Shown piece by piece: positions 32,581 through 41,161 of a stretch of DNA of 64,000 nucleotides. This stretch comes from GCA-2687025 sp964473525. Lineage in GTDB: Bacteria > Poribacteria > WGA-4E > GCA-2687025. Position 1 is the first letter of the stretch. Each line of letters starts with the position of its first letter. The stretch spans positions 186,001 to 250,000 of the forward strand of contig CAYYPK010000007.1 of assembly GCA_964473525.1 (NCBI GenBank). Reading direction: 5' to 3'. A program made the translations under genes and the position numbers. The notes beneath the pieces were generated by a model. That model searched no databases, was not told the origin of the DNA, and saw only the letters and a program-made list of their open reading frames with translations.

Positions 32581-34902
32581 CTACTCGGCCTCGGTGGCTT
32601 CGCTCGCTGGCCGCAGGCAGTATTCGCACCTGGCGCGCGCCTCGAACACAAGCGCGCCGTCGTCCGTGATCGTGCCCGCCACGGATCCACCGTTCATCGT
32701 CACGGTGAGTCGCTCTGTCGCCCGGATCCGGCACTCACCAGCGCGCGTGGCGCGAACGCGCACCTCGGCAGCCTCGCCGTCCTTCCACGATATGTCCACC
32801 TCGTATCCACCACGCGCGCGAAGCCCCGTCACGCGTCCCGTTGGCCAAGCCGACGGGCGCGCGGGCAGTATGTGGATTTCGCCGGTGTGGCTTTGCAGGA
32901 GCATCTCCGCCATGCCTGCGACGCCGCCGAAGTTCCCGTCGATCTGGAAGGGCGGGTGCGAGTCCAACAGATTCGGGTTCGTGGACTTCGCGAGCAACGC
33001 GTGCAGGTGCTTGTACGCTTCGCCACCGTCACCCAACCGAGCGTAGAAACTGACCATCCACGCGCGGCTCCAGCCCGTGTGACCGCCCCCGTGTTCCAGG
33101 CGACGCTCCAACACCCGCCGGGCTCCTTCCGCGAACTCGGGCGTCCCGAGCGGCGTGATCTCCTGCCCCGGGTACAAGGCGAAGAGGTGGGACATGTGTC
33201 GGTGTCCCGGCTCCGGCTCGTCGTACTCCTCCGTCCACTCCAGAATCTGGCCGTGTTCGCCGAGCTTCATCGGTGGCAGACGGTCCAGCGTTTCGCGCAG
33301 TGAGCACGCGAACTCGTCGTCAGTGGCAAGCACCGTGGCTGCGGCGATGGAATGCTCGAACAACTCGCGCACGATCTGCGTGTCCATGGATGGACCCATG
33401 CACGTCACGCCGGTTTCACCAGCCTCCGTGGTGTACGAGTTCTCGGGCGACATGGACGGACCCGTCACGAGCGTGCCGTCCGGCGCCTCGACGAGGTAGT
33501 CCAGGAAGAACTCGCACGCCTCGCGCATGATGGGATACGCCGTGTCGGCGAGGAAGTCGGCGTCGGGATTGAAGGCGTAGTGTTCCCACAGATGCAGGCA
33601 TAACCAGGCGGCGCCCATGGGCCACAGCCCCCATCTCGACGCGTCCGCTGGGACGGTGAAGCCCCACACGTCCGTAATATGATGCGCCACGAAGCCGCCC
33701 GCGCCGTAGTGGACTCGCGCCGTCTCACGGCCCGGCTCACGCAACGACTCCAGCAGGTCAAACAGCGGGACGTGGCACTCCGCCAGGTTCGTCGTCTCCG
33801 CTGGCCAGTAGTTCATCTGGAGGTTGATGTTGAGGTGGAAGTCGCTCTGCCACGGCGGATCCAGCCCCTCCGCCCAGATGCCCTGGAGGTTGGCGGGCAA
33901 GCCACCCGGACGCGAACTCGCGACGAGGAGATACCTGCCAAACTGGAAGTACGTCTCGAGGAGTTGCTGGTCCTCGGCCCCGTCGTTCAGGGCGGCGACG
34001 CGCTCGTCCGTCGGCGTGTTGGACAGGTCTGACCCGCCGAGGTCCAGCGTCACACGCCCGTGTAGACGCTGGTAGTCTTCGATGTGCTCCGCCCGGTGCT
34101 GCGAATAGGACCGGCTACCGGCGGCAGACAGTATCGCTCGGTTAGCGACGTGGGGGTCCGCCCCACGGAAGCTCGTCGCCCCTGCGATGACGACGTTCAC
34201 GGACTCCCGCCACAACACGATGAGCCAGTCTTCGCCGTCCCGCTCGGTCACGGTCACGGATCCGTCGTCTGGGAAAGCTACTACCGAGGCCGCGTAGACA
34301 ACGCCCTTCGAGTCGGCGTCGGCTCCCTCGGCACATCCGCTCAGTACGAGTGTGGCGTCATCAACGCATCGGCCGCGCGAGCCGTCCTCACGATCAAGGC
34401 GGATGGCAAGGCGGCGACGCCTTCCGTCCGCTGGCGCCTGGTCACAGACAATGCGCGTGAATACCGCCTGCGCCGGGTGTGACGCGAAAGTCTCACGGTA
34501 GTACCGTTCCGGTCCGACCTGGTAGCGCACTGCCGCGATGCCCGTATCCAGATCAAGTTCGCGACGGTACGCGGTCGTTTCCGACGGGTGGTCCATCGCC
34601 AGTCGCAGGCTGCCGAGCGTCTGGTATGGGCGTATCTTGCACGGGTCGCCCAGGAGGTCGGCGTCCGCGAGTTCCGTTGCCTGCGTCACACGCCCCTCGA
34701 ACAGCAACTCACGCACCCGCGCGAGGGATCCCAGCGCGCGCGGGTTGTTGACATCCCTGGGCTCGCCTGCCCACAGCGTCTCCTCGTTCAGCTGCAGATG
34801 TTCGGACATCGGGTCGCCGTGGATCATCGCGCCAAGCCGACCGCTTCCAACGGGAAGCGCGTGCTCCCACTCGTCGGCGGGTTGGCGGAACCAGAGCTTC
34901 AT
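32581..34902 (-). CDS. GH95 family alpha-L-fucosidase
   Basis: 773 residues, the usual GH95 length. N-terminal super-sandwich domain (MKLWFRQPADEWEHALPVGSGRLGAMIHG, LNEETLWAGEPRD), catalytic (alpha/alpha)6 barrel, and C-terminal beta domain. Catalytic positions by alignment to the Bifidobacterium AfcA enzyme: N358 and N360 in LNINLQMNYW, E555 in LEWTEEY and D655 in FQIDGNFGG. It inverts alpha-1,2-fucosyl linkages; some members act on galactosides. No signal peptide is visible at the chosen ATG, so location is uncertain. It heads the minus-strand run with three sulfatases and a dehydrogenase, which points to sulfated fucan or fucosylated glycan use. Confidence 0.93.
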   Translation of the reverse strand: MKLWFRQPADEWEHALPVGSGRLGAMIHGDPMSEHLQLNEETLWAGEPRDVNNPRALGSLARVRELLFEGRVTQATELADADLLGDPCKIRPYQTLGSLRLAMDHPSETTAYRRELDLDTGIAAVRYQVGPERYYRETFASHPAQAVFTRIVCDQAPADGRRRRLAIRLDREDGSRGRCVDDATLVLSGCAEGADADSKGVVYAASVVAFPDDGSVTVTERDGEDWLIVLWRESVNVVIAGATSFRGADPHVANRAILSAAGSRSYSQHRAEHIEDYQRLHGRVTLDLGGSDLSNTPTDERVAALNDGAEDQQLLETYFQFGRYLLVASSRPGGLPANLQGIWAEGLDPPWQSDFHLNINLQMNYWPAETTNLAECHVPLFDLLESLREPGRETARVHYGAGGFVAHHITDVWGFTVPADASRWGLWPMGAAWLCLHLWEHYAFNPDADFLADTAYPIMREACEFFLDYLVEAPDGTLVTGPSMSPENSYTTEAGETGVTCMGPSMDTQIVRELFEHSIAAATVLATDDEFACSLRETLDRLPPMKLGEHGQILEWTEEYDEPEPGHRHMSHLFALYPGQEITPLGTPEFAEGARRVLERRLEHGGGHTGWSRAWMVSFYARLGDGGEAYKHLHALLAKSTNPNLLDSHPPFQIDGNFGGVAGMAEMLLQSHTGEIHILPARPSAWPTGRVTGLRARGGYEVDISWKDGEAAEVRVRATRAGECRIRATERLTVTMNGGSVAGTITDDGALVFEARARCEYCLRPASEATEAE

Positions 34903-34942
34903 GCTGGGTACTCGCGGGCGTGTTGAGCGAACTCGTGGGCTG

Positions 34943-34970
34943 GACGGGAGCGGCGTCGGCCGCTCCCGTC
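34943..34970 (-). terminator. Strong 12-bp hairpin between sulfatase and GH95 genes
   Basis: GACGGGAGCGGC (34943-34954) pairs perfectly with GCCGCTCCCGTC (34959-34970) around a GTCG loop. It lies downstream of the sulfatase at 35022 on the minus strand and upstream of GH95. No T-run follows, so it is either a weak terminator or an RNA-stabilising element. Confidence 0.5.
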
Positions 34971-35021
34971 AATCTACCAGGCCTGCCAGCGCCCTACAAC
35001 GGCCGGATCATGCGGGCGACG

Positions 35022-36407
35022 CTAACCCGCGTCCGCTGCGGGCAGGCGGCCGGAGGGTCGCGCGTTGGCTTTGAGTTGGGCATCGAACGCGGAGGCGACT
35101 GTCGTCATGACGGCCACCGTCGCGGGCTCCGCGTCGGCGAGGTTGCGCGACTCCGCCGGGTCCGCGGACAGGTCGTAGAGCTCGGCGGGAACCTTCACCG
35201 GATCCTTGCCCTGCGGACGCCGCGTCCATGCGAGATGTAGTTTCCAGTCGCCACGTCGCATCGCCGCGAGACGCTCGCCTCGATAGTAGTAGGTGTCCTC
35301 GCGTGGCGTGACATCCGCCTTGCCAGCCATCAGGCCGAGGATGTCTTCGCCGTCGATGACGCGGTCGGTCGGAACAGCCGCGCCGGCGATGCCGGCTAGC
35401 GTCGGGAGCAGATCAATCGTCCCGGCAGGCTGCGAACAGACGATGCCAGACGGAACGACGCCCGGCCACCGCATGACGCACGGCACGCGCATGCCCCCTT
35501 CGTAGGCGGAGAACTTGCCGTCTCGAAACGGGAGGGCGGAGCCACTGTCTTCCTTCTTCGACAGCCACGGCCCGTTGTCCGACGTGTAGATGACAAGCGT
35601 GTTGTCGTCCACGCCGACCTCCCGCAGCGTCGCCATGATGCGGCCGACGGACCAGTCGATCTCCTCGATCACGTCGCCGTACAGGCCGCGCTCCGACTTA
35701 CCCGCGAACTCATCCGAGGCGTACAGCGGGATGTGGGGCATTGTGTGGGGCAGGTAGAGGAAGAACGGCTCGTCTGCGGACCCGCGGATGAAGCTGACGG
35801 CCTCCTCCGTGTAGCGCTTCGTGAGCGTCTTCTGCTCCGCTGGGCGCTCCACGATCTCCTCGTCCCTCATCAGCGGGACGTTGAAGGAACGGGAGCCTTC
35901 CTCCTCCTCGACGCCGTCCATGTCGTTGGAGTACGGGATGCCGTAATACCGGTCGAAGCCGTGACGCGTGGGGAGGAATTCCGGGTGGTGGCCGAGATGC
36001 CACTTTCCGATGCACGCCGTCGCGTAGCCCTCGCCGCGCAGAAGATCGGCGATCGTCACCTCGTCGGGGTTCAGGCCGATGTTGTCCCTCGGGAACAGCA
36101 CGCGGGAGACTCCGACGCGTGGGGCGTAGCAGCCCGTGAGCAGAGCGGCCCGCGACGGGGAGCATACCGATGCGGCAACGTAGAAGTCCGTGAACTTCAC
36201 ACCGTCCGCCGCAAGCGCGTCGATGTTGGGAGTCCGAATCTGAGGCGACCCGTAGCAGCCCAAGTCCTGATAGCCCTGGTCGTCCGCGAAGATGAGCACG
36301 ACGTTGGGCTTCCGGGAGCCCGGCGTTTGGGCGTATAGCGGGCCTGCCATCGCGGCGGCGGCGAACCCACCGGCCGTCCTCAGGAACTTGCGGCGTGACC
36401 ATTCCAT
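35022..36407 (-). CDS. Tat-exported sulfatase (S1 family)
   Basis: 461 residues from ATG 36407. N terminus MEWSRRKFLRTAGGFAAAAMAGPLYA is a twin-arginine signal (RRKFLR) with cleavage near AYA. The mature part begins KPNVVLIFADDQGYQDLGCYG, with formylglycine site C-S-P-S-R in ASVCSPSRAALLTG. Other blocks: ACIGKWHLGHHPEFLPTRHGFD and YTSDNGPWLSKKEDSGSALP. Tat export implies folding, perhaps with formylglycine formation, before transport to the periplasm. An upstream in-frame start at 36506 would bury the signal and was rejected. It lies 58 nt after the next sulfatase. Confidence 0.92.
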   Translation of the reverse strand: MEWSRRKFLRTAGGFAAAAMAGPLYAQTPGSRKPNVVLIFADDQGYQDLGCYGSPQIRTPNIDALAADGVKFTDFYVAASVCSPSRAALLTGCYAPRVGVSRVLFPRDNIGLNPDEVTIADLLRGEGYATACIGKWHLGHHPEFLPTRHGFDRYYGIPYSNDMDGVEEEEGSRSFNVPLMRDEEIVERPAEQKTLTKRYTEEAVSFIRGSADEPFFLYLPHTMPHIPLYASDEFAGKSERGLYGDVIEEIDWSVGRIMATLREVGVDDNTLVIYTSDNGPWLSKKEDSGSALPFRDGKFSAYEGGMRVPCVMRWPGVVPSGIVCSQPAGTIDLLPTLAGIAGAAVPTDRVIDGEDILGLMAGKADVTPREDTYYYRGERLAAMRRGDWKLHLAWTRRPQGKDPVKVPAELYDLSADPAESRNLADAEPATVAVMTTVASAFDAQLKANARPSGRLPAADAG

Positions 36408-36465
36408 CGTGCGTGCCCTCCCCGCGAGCCTGATCGGCGGACGCCTGCTGTGACCGTGGTAGAAG

Positions 36466-38055
36466 CTAGCTGCCGGCCGCCTGCCGACGCGCGCGCCTGC
36501 CCTCAATGATGTCCACCCACGGCTGCACGTGGCACCGCTGCGTCCACGCCGCGTGTAGGTCGCTCAGCTCCCGCGTCACGTCAGGATGCTCCGCGCTTAG
36601 GTCCGTAAGCTCCGTGCGGTCCTCGTCGATGTTGTAGAGCTCCCACTCGCCCGGGTATTTGCACACGAGCTTCCACTGACCGCGCCGGACGGCCCGGTTG
36701 CCCTCGTGCTCCCAGTAGAGGATCTCCTTGCCGTTGTCCTCGTCGTCGAAGGTCGGAGCCAGACTTACGCCCTCCAGCGGGTACACGTCCACGCCATCGC
36801 GCTCTTCCGGGTAGCCCACCCCGGCGAGGTCGAGACAAGTCGCCATCACGTCTGGAAGCTGACCGGGCTGATGGCGTAGGCCGGTGTCGGTAATGCCCTC
36901 TGGCCAGTGGGCGATGAGTGGCGTCGCGATGCCGCCCTCGTGGACCCAGTGCTTGTACTCGCGGAACGGCGTGTTAGACAGGTTCGCCCACGCGACGCCG
37001 TAGCTCTGGTAGGTGTCCTCGGGGCCGGGCATGATGCTGGACGTGTTGCCGTGCTGCACCGGATCTCCTGACCGAGTGCGCGCCGTCGCGATGAGGCTGC
37101 CCTGCCCCTCGCCCCGCCAGCCGAGCTCCTCGGCGCACCCGCCGTTGTCCGCGAGGAAGAGAACCAGCGTGTTCTCGAGCGACCCCGTCTCTTCCAGCGC
37201 GTCGATGATGCGACCGATGCCCTGGTCCATGCGGTCGATCTGCGCTGCGTAGGCTTCCATGCGCCGCGCGTTCCACTCCTTCTCCTCTGCCTGACCCCAC
37301 GGCGGCTGCGTGGGGTCTCGGTCGCTCATCTCCCACTGCTCATCCAGAATGCCCGCCGTCCGCATGCGCGCGAGACGTTCCTCGCGCAGCGCGTCCCAAC
37401 CGGCGTCGAAGCGGCCTTTGTACCGCTCAATATCCTCGTCGTGCGCGTGCAGCGGCCAGTGGGGCGCAGTGTAGGCGACGTAAGTGAAGAACGGCTCGTC
37501 CGCGTGGTCGCGGGCGTGCTCGCGGATGTACGCGCTCGCCTCGTCGCTGATGGCGTCCGTAAGGAAGAAGTCGTCGGGCAGGCCGTCGAGGTCGATAGCG
37601 TCGTTGCCGCGGGTCAGCGTCTTCGGCGACCAGTAGTTCGCCGCCCCCGTGATGATGCCGAAGAAGGCGTCGAACCCGCGCTGCATCGGCCAACTGTGCT
37701 TAGGGCCGTCGGGATCCGTGTGGCGCGAGATGTGCCACTTCCCGCTCATGTACGTGCGGTAACCAGACGCGCCCAGCGCCTCCGCGATCGTGACACAACG
37801 GTCGTTGAGATCGCCACGATACCCGTCCAAGTCGTCGTCGCTCATCATGTGGCCGACGCCCGTCTGGTGCGGGTGCAGCCCCGTGAGCAGCGACGCCCGC
37901 GACGGGCAGCATCGCGCGGTGTTGTAGAACTGCGTGTATCTCAGTCCAGACGACGCCAGCCGGTCGAGATTCGGCGTGTGGACCTCACCCCCATAGCACC
38001 CAAGGTCCGAGAAGCCCATGTCGTCGTTGAGGATGAGGACGATATTCGGTCGCAT
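36466..38055 (-). CDS. Sulfatase (S1 family)
   Basis: 529 residues: MRPNIVLILNDDMGFSDLGCYGG, formylglycine site C-C-P-S-R in NTARCCPSRASLLTGLHPHQTGVGHMM, SGKWHISRHTDPDGPKHSWPMQRGFD, and LFLADNGGCAEELGW metal-binding block. The extended insertion after the metal site (ARTRSGDPVQHGNTSSIMPGPEDTY) and the C-terminal YWEHEGNRAVRRGQWKLV are typical of large arylsulfatase A-like members from Planctomycetes and relatives. No signal peptide. Substrate unknown. Confidence 0.9.
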   Translation of the reverse strand: MRPNIVLILNDDMGFSDLGCYGGEVHTPNLDRLASSGLRYTQFYNTARCCPSRASLLTGLHPHQTGVGHMMSDDDLDGYRGDLNDRCVTIAEALGASGYRTYMSGKWHISRHTDPDGPKHSWPMQRGFDAFFGIITGAANYWSPKTLTRGNDAIDLDGLPDDFFLTDAISDEASAYIREHARDHADEPFFTYVAYTAPHWPLHAHDEDIERYKGRFDAGWDALREERLARMRTAGILDEQWEMSDRDPTQPPWGQAEEKEWNARRMEAYAAQIDRMDQGIGRIIDALEETGSLENTLVLFLADNGGCAEELGWRGEGQGSLIATARTRSGDPVQHGNTSSIMPGPEDTYQSYGVAWANLSNTPFREYKHWVHEGGIATPLIAHWPEGITDTGLRHQPGQLPDVMATCLDLAGVGYPEERDGVDVYPLEGVSLAPTFDDEDNGKEILYWEHEGNRAVRRGQWKLVCKYPGEWELYNIDEDRTELTDLSAEHPDVTRELSDLHAAWTQRCHVQPWVDIIEGRRARRQAAGS

Positions 38056-38191
38056 AGTCGTGTTCCCTGCCGTCCGGGTGGGACTTCAGCGGCTAGCCGT
38101 GGAGCCATCATAGCTGGCAGGACGCCCACGCGTAAACGTGCCGTTGGCGTAGCTCTGTCGATAGCGGATGCGCGAGGCCCGATGGACCTGC

Positions 38192-40327
38192 TTACCGGGC
38201 CATCGGTGGGAACAGGCTCGCGTCCTCGTCGTACCAAGCCAACGCTTCCTCGCGCGTCCGCGACCCAACGTAGTCCAGTGACCCGAAGAGGCCGGCCGCG
38301 CGGTCCGGGTCGCCGGTACGCTCGCACAGGAGGGCGGTAACGATGGCGTTGCGCGCGTCGAACGGGCGGATGGCATGGGCGCGCTCCGCCCATGTGAGAG
38401 CCTGGCTATCGTCGCCCTCCGTGGCCCACAGCTCAGCCAGACGGGACGACGCGTATTCGTCTTGCGGGTCCAAGGCGTAGGCCGCTTGCCACGCCTTCGC
38501 CGCCGCCGCTGTGTCGCCAGCGAGATACCAGCAGCAGCCAGCGTAGTCGCGTAGCGCGACGCGCAGGTGGTCGCGGACGTAGTTGGCGAACGCCTCGCCG
38601 CGTCCTGGATCGACATACCGCGCGTTCGCCAGCTCCATACGCAAGTCGCCCCGCCACCACGGCGCGGCATGCGCGGAACCGAGATACACCTGCCGACGCA
38701 GCCACCCCTCGGTTTCCTCGGGCGCGAGCCCCTCGTCCACCTGTGCGACGAGGGCGTCTGCCAACTGACGCGCCTCGAACCAGTCCTTCATCTCCACCAG
38801 ACACAACAGGGCGTTGAGCGCGTAGATGACGTTCCCAGGGGCGTCTCGGCGCGCTTCCTCGAAGAGCAGTAGGCGCGCCTCGGGATCACCGCCGCGCTCC
38901 CACAGGCATCCACGGATGTTGGGAGGCACTGGCGCCACTCGGACAGAGGACACGCCCGGACGCGACACGTCCGGCGACGAGCGGACGAGATACTGATGCC
39001 GCGCCACGCCAGACGCGTGCGCCGCGCCGTTCCCGGCGGCCAAGTCCTCAGCGGCGGCAATGAGGTCTCGCATCCGGTGATAGACCGCGTGTTCGCCGAG
39101 CACTCGGTTTCTGCCGGCGAGGGCGATTTCCTCCGTGCCATCGCGATCCTCTAGCCGTCGGACGAGTTGCTCTTCGAAGTCGTCCGGGTCAAACCAGATC
39201 AACTCCGCTCCCACGTCAAACACGTCCTGGACGCCGTCCGTGGTCTGTGGCGTCAGGCATAGCGCCCCCATCGCCATCGTCTCGTACACGCGCTGAGCCA
39301 TCGTGTGACCGTAGGCGTGTCCCGACCATCTACCAACGTACTCCGCGCCGACATTCAGCCCGATGCGCGCGTCGCTGAGAATCTTGTATCTCACCGCAAG
39401 ATCATCGGTCTTCCCACGGATCACGATGTTGTAGTCGTTCCCAAGGCGGCGGAGCCGAGAGAGGATGTCACGGCGATACGCGTAAATAGGACCACCGTCG
39501 AGGCGGCCGATGAAGGCCACATCGACCGGCCGATCATGGTGGGGGTTCATCGGTTGGACCGTCGGCCCGGGGCGTCGTAGCGACGGTAGAGGAACGTGCA
39601 TGACGTTGCGGCATCCTGCCTGACGCGCGAACTTCACGTCCCGTTCCTGACCGACCACGAGTAGGTCAAACAGCCCGAGACACTCGTGAACCGCTTCCAG
39701 GTGAGGGGCTAGATCCCCTGCCCAGCCGATGCGTGGGACCGTGGCGGACTCGATGCCGATGGGCAGCGGGTGGTGCTCGAGGATCGAGGCGACGATCAGT
39801 TCCGGGCGCCATCCGTCCGGCAGGCACGCCAGGATGTCCGTGAGGTCCGCCGTCGCCGGGTTGTAGTGGACGCACGGCGCAGCAGAGCTCCATTGGGCGA
39901 CCGCCACCTCGGCGGACGGCACAACCGCGACTGTCTCCGCCCACGCGGCGCACACGTCCGCGAAGGCGCCAAACGCCAACGCGCGTGGCTTCGGAGACGG
40001 GTTCTCGTCGCGCGGGATGACAAATCGGCGTTCGTTAACGAGCGCGCCGAGGTCGGAATCCCCGAAGGGAACGGCAAGCGCCGCGTAGCCGGCTTCCACG
40101 GCGGATTCCCACAGCCGGAACGCCTCCTCGTAGCGCCCAAGCCGCGCGTGCGCGTCTCCCAGCAGGAAGGAGCACGTCGCTGCCTGCGTGATCCCGGTGG
40201 CCTCGCCGCTTGCGCGCGACGACCTGCGCACGCGGTTCAACTCCACGATCGTCGTCTTGAGCTCCTGCGTCGACAGACGCGGCAGCTCGGAGTAGAGGCT
40301 TTCAAGCGAGGGTGAGTGTTCGGACAC
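38192..40327 (-). CDS. Glycosyltransferase (CgeB/GT4-like) with flanking TPR-type helices
   Basis: 711 residues from a GTG. Residues 1-95 are helical (TCSFLLGDAHARLGRYEEAFRLWESAVEAGY, TPR-like). Residues about 110-420 form a CgeB-type glycosyltransferase: VAFIGRLDGGPIYAYRRDILSRL, IGLNVGAEYVG, then MAQRVYETMAMGALCLTPQTTDGVQDVFDVGAELIWFDP, the sugar-nucleotide-binding E-x7-G/D segment. The remainder is a TPR solenoid (AAKAWQAAYALDPQDEYASSRLAEL). No membrane segment. Likely acts on a surface polysaccharide or glycoprotein in the cytoplasm; donor and acceptor are unknown. Confidence 0.75.
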   Translation of the reverse strand: MSEHSPSLESLYSELPRLSTQELKTTIVELNRVRRSSRASGEATGITQAATCSFLLGDAHARLGRYEEAFRLWESAVEAGYAALAVPFGDSDLGALVNERRFVIPRDENPSPKPRALAFGAFADVCAAWAETVAVVPSAEVAVAQWSSAAPCVHYNPATADLTDILACLPDGWRPELIVASILEHHPLPIGIESATVPRIGWAGDLAPHLEAVHECLGLFDLLVVGQERDVKFARQAGCRNVMHVPLPSLRRPGPTVQPMNPHHDRPVDVAFIGRLDGGPIYAYRRDILSRLRRLGNDYNIVIRGKTDDLAVRYKILSDARIGLNVGAEYVGRWSGHAYGHTMAQRVYETMAMGALCLTPQTTDGVQDVFDVGAELIWFDPDDFEEQLVRRLEDRDGTEEIALAGRNRVLGEHAVYHRMRDLIAAAEDLAAGNGAAHASGVARHQYLVRSSPDVSRPGVSSVRVAPVPPNIRGCLWERGGDPEARLLLFEEARRDAPGNVIYALNALLCLVEMKDWFEARQLADALVAQVDEGLAPEETEGWLRRQVYLGSAHAAPWWRGDLRMELANARYVDPGRGEAFANYVRDHLRVALRDYAGCCWYLAGDTAAAAKAWQAAYALDPQDEYASSRLAELWATEGDDSQALTWAERAHAIRPFDARNAIVTALLCERTGDPDRAAGLFGSLDYVGSRTREEALAWYDEDASLFPPMAR

Positions 40328-40387
40328 GGCGCGTCTATCCTGACTCAGCCGTCGGACCTGCTGGCCCGGGGGTGTCCCTACGAGGCG

Positions 40388-41161
40388 CTACGCGTATAGA
40401 TAAGCTTCCAGCACGCGTTGCATCGCCTCTACTTGCGCGATGCCACCGTCTGGGAACGAGTCGATGTATTCGACGGCGTATACCCCATCGTAGCCCACGT
40501 CCGCCAGCGCCTTCAGACAGGCCTTGAAGTCGACGATCCCCTCGCCCACGGGGAGTTGGCACCGGTCCCACGAGTCACCGCTGTCTCGCCAGTGCGTGTG
40601 CCGGACGTAGGGCATGATCTTGTCGAACGGCGCGCTCTGGTTGGGACCAGCGACCATGTGGCTGGGGTCGAACGTCAGCGCGACACCGGGGATCGCCTCG
40701 CAGAACTCCACGGCGGCGTCAGGCATCTCCAGCATCGTACGCGCATGCGCCTCGATCGCGAGCGTGATGTCGTATTCCTTGGCGATTGAGACGAGGCGCT
40801 CGAACCGTCGGACAGCGCGCTCCATGCCGACCGCTTCGATCGGAGGCACGTAGCAGATGGTCGAGATGTCGAACGCGTTGGCGAACGCGCAGATCGCGCG
40901 TAGGCGCGTCCCTTCCGGGCCGACATCGCTAATGCCCGCGCTGGCGTTCAGGGAAACCGCCGTCAGGCCGGCGCGTTCGAGTCCTTCGCGCGCCTGGTCG
41001 ATAGCCTCGTTGGGGTCGTCGACCATCTCCGATGGGTTGAAGTGCGCCCATTGCTCGAGCATGGCGATGTCCACTGCCTGGAACCCGAGGTCCGCGATGT
41101 ACGCGCACGCCCGGTCAAACGGCTCGGCGGTAAAGCAGAGAGTGCTGCATGCAATCGTCAT
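40388..41161 (-). CDS. Sugar phosphate isomerase/epimerase (xylose isomerase-like TIM barrel)
   Basis: 257 residues from ATG 41161, overlapping the nadB stop by 4 nt (ATGA). Barrel motifs: MTIACSTLCF, ADLGFQAVDIAMLEQ, GLTAVSLNASAG, ITLAIEAHARTMLE (metal-ligand E), VALTFDPSHMVAGP (D and H ligands), VRHTHWRDSG and GYDGVYAVEYIDS (last E). The family isomerises or epimerises keto-sugars using a divalent metal. The sulfatase/fucosidase context favours a sugar-catabolic role. The upstream in-frame extension to 41452 lies inside nadB and is not homologous. Confidence 0.82.
   Translation of the reverse strand: MTIACSTLCFTAEPFDRACAYIADLGFQAVDIAMLEQWAHFNPSEMVDDPNEAIDQAREGLERAGLTAVSLNASAGISDVGPEGTRLRAICAFANAFDISTICYVPPIEAVGMERAVRRFERLVSIAKEYDITLAIEAHARTMLEMPDAAVEFCEAIPGVALTFDPSHMVAGPNQSAPFDKIMPYVRHTHWRDSGDSWDRCQLPVGEGIVDFKACLKALADVGYDGVYAVEYIDSFPDGGIAQVEAMQRVLEAYLYA

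Noticed and set aside
31031..33046. 671-codon plus-strand frame opposite the sulfatase at 30929 and the end of GH95
   Set aside because: Both minus-strand genes have catalytic motifs; the plus frame has none and no start with an SD.
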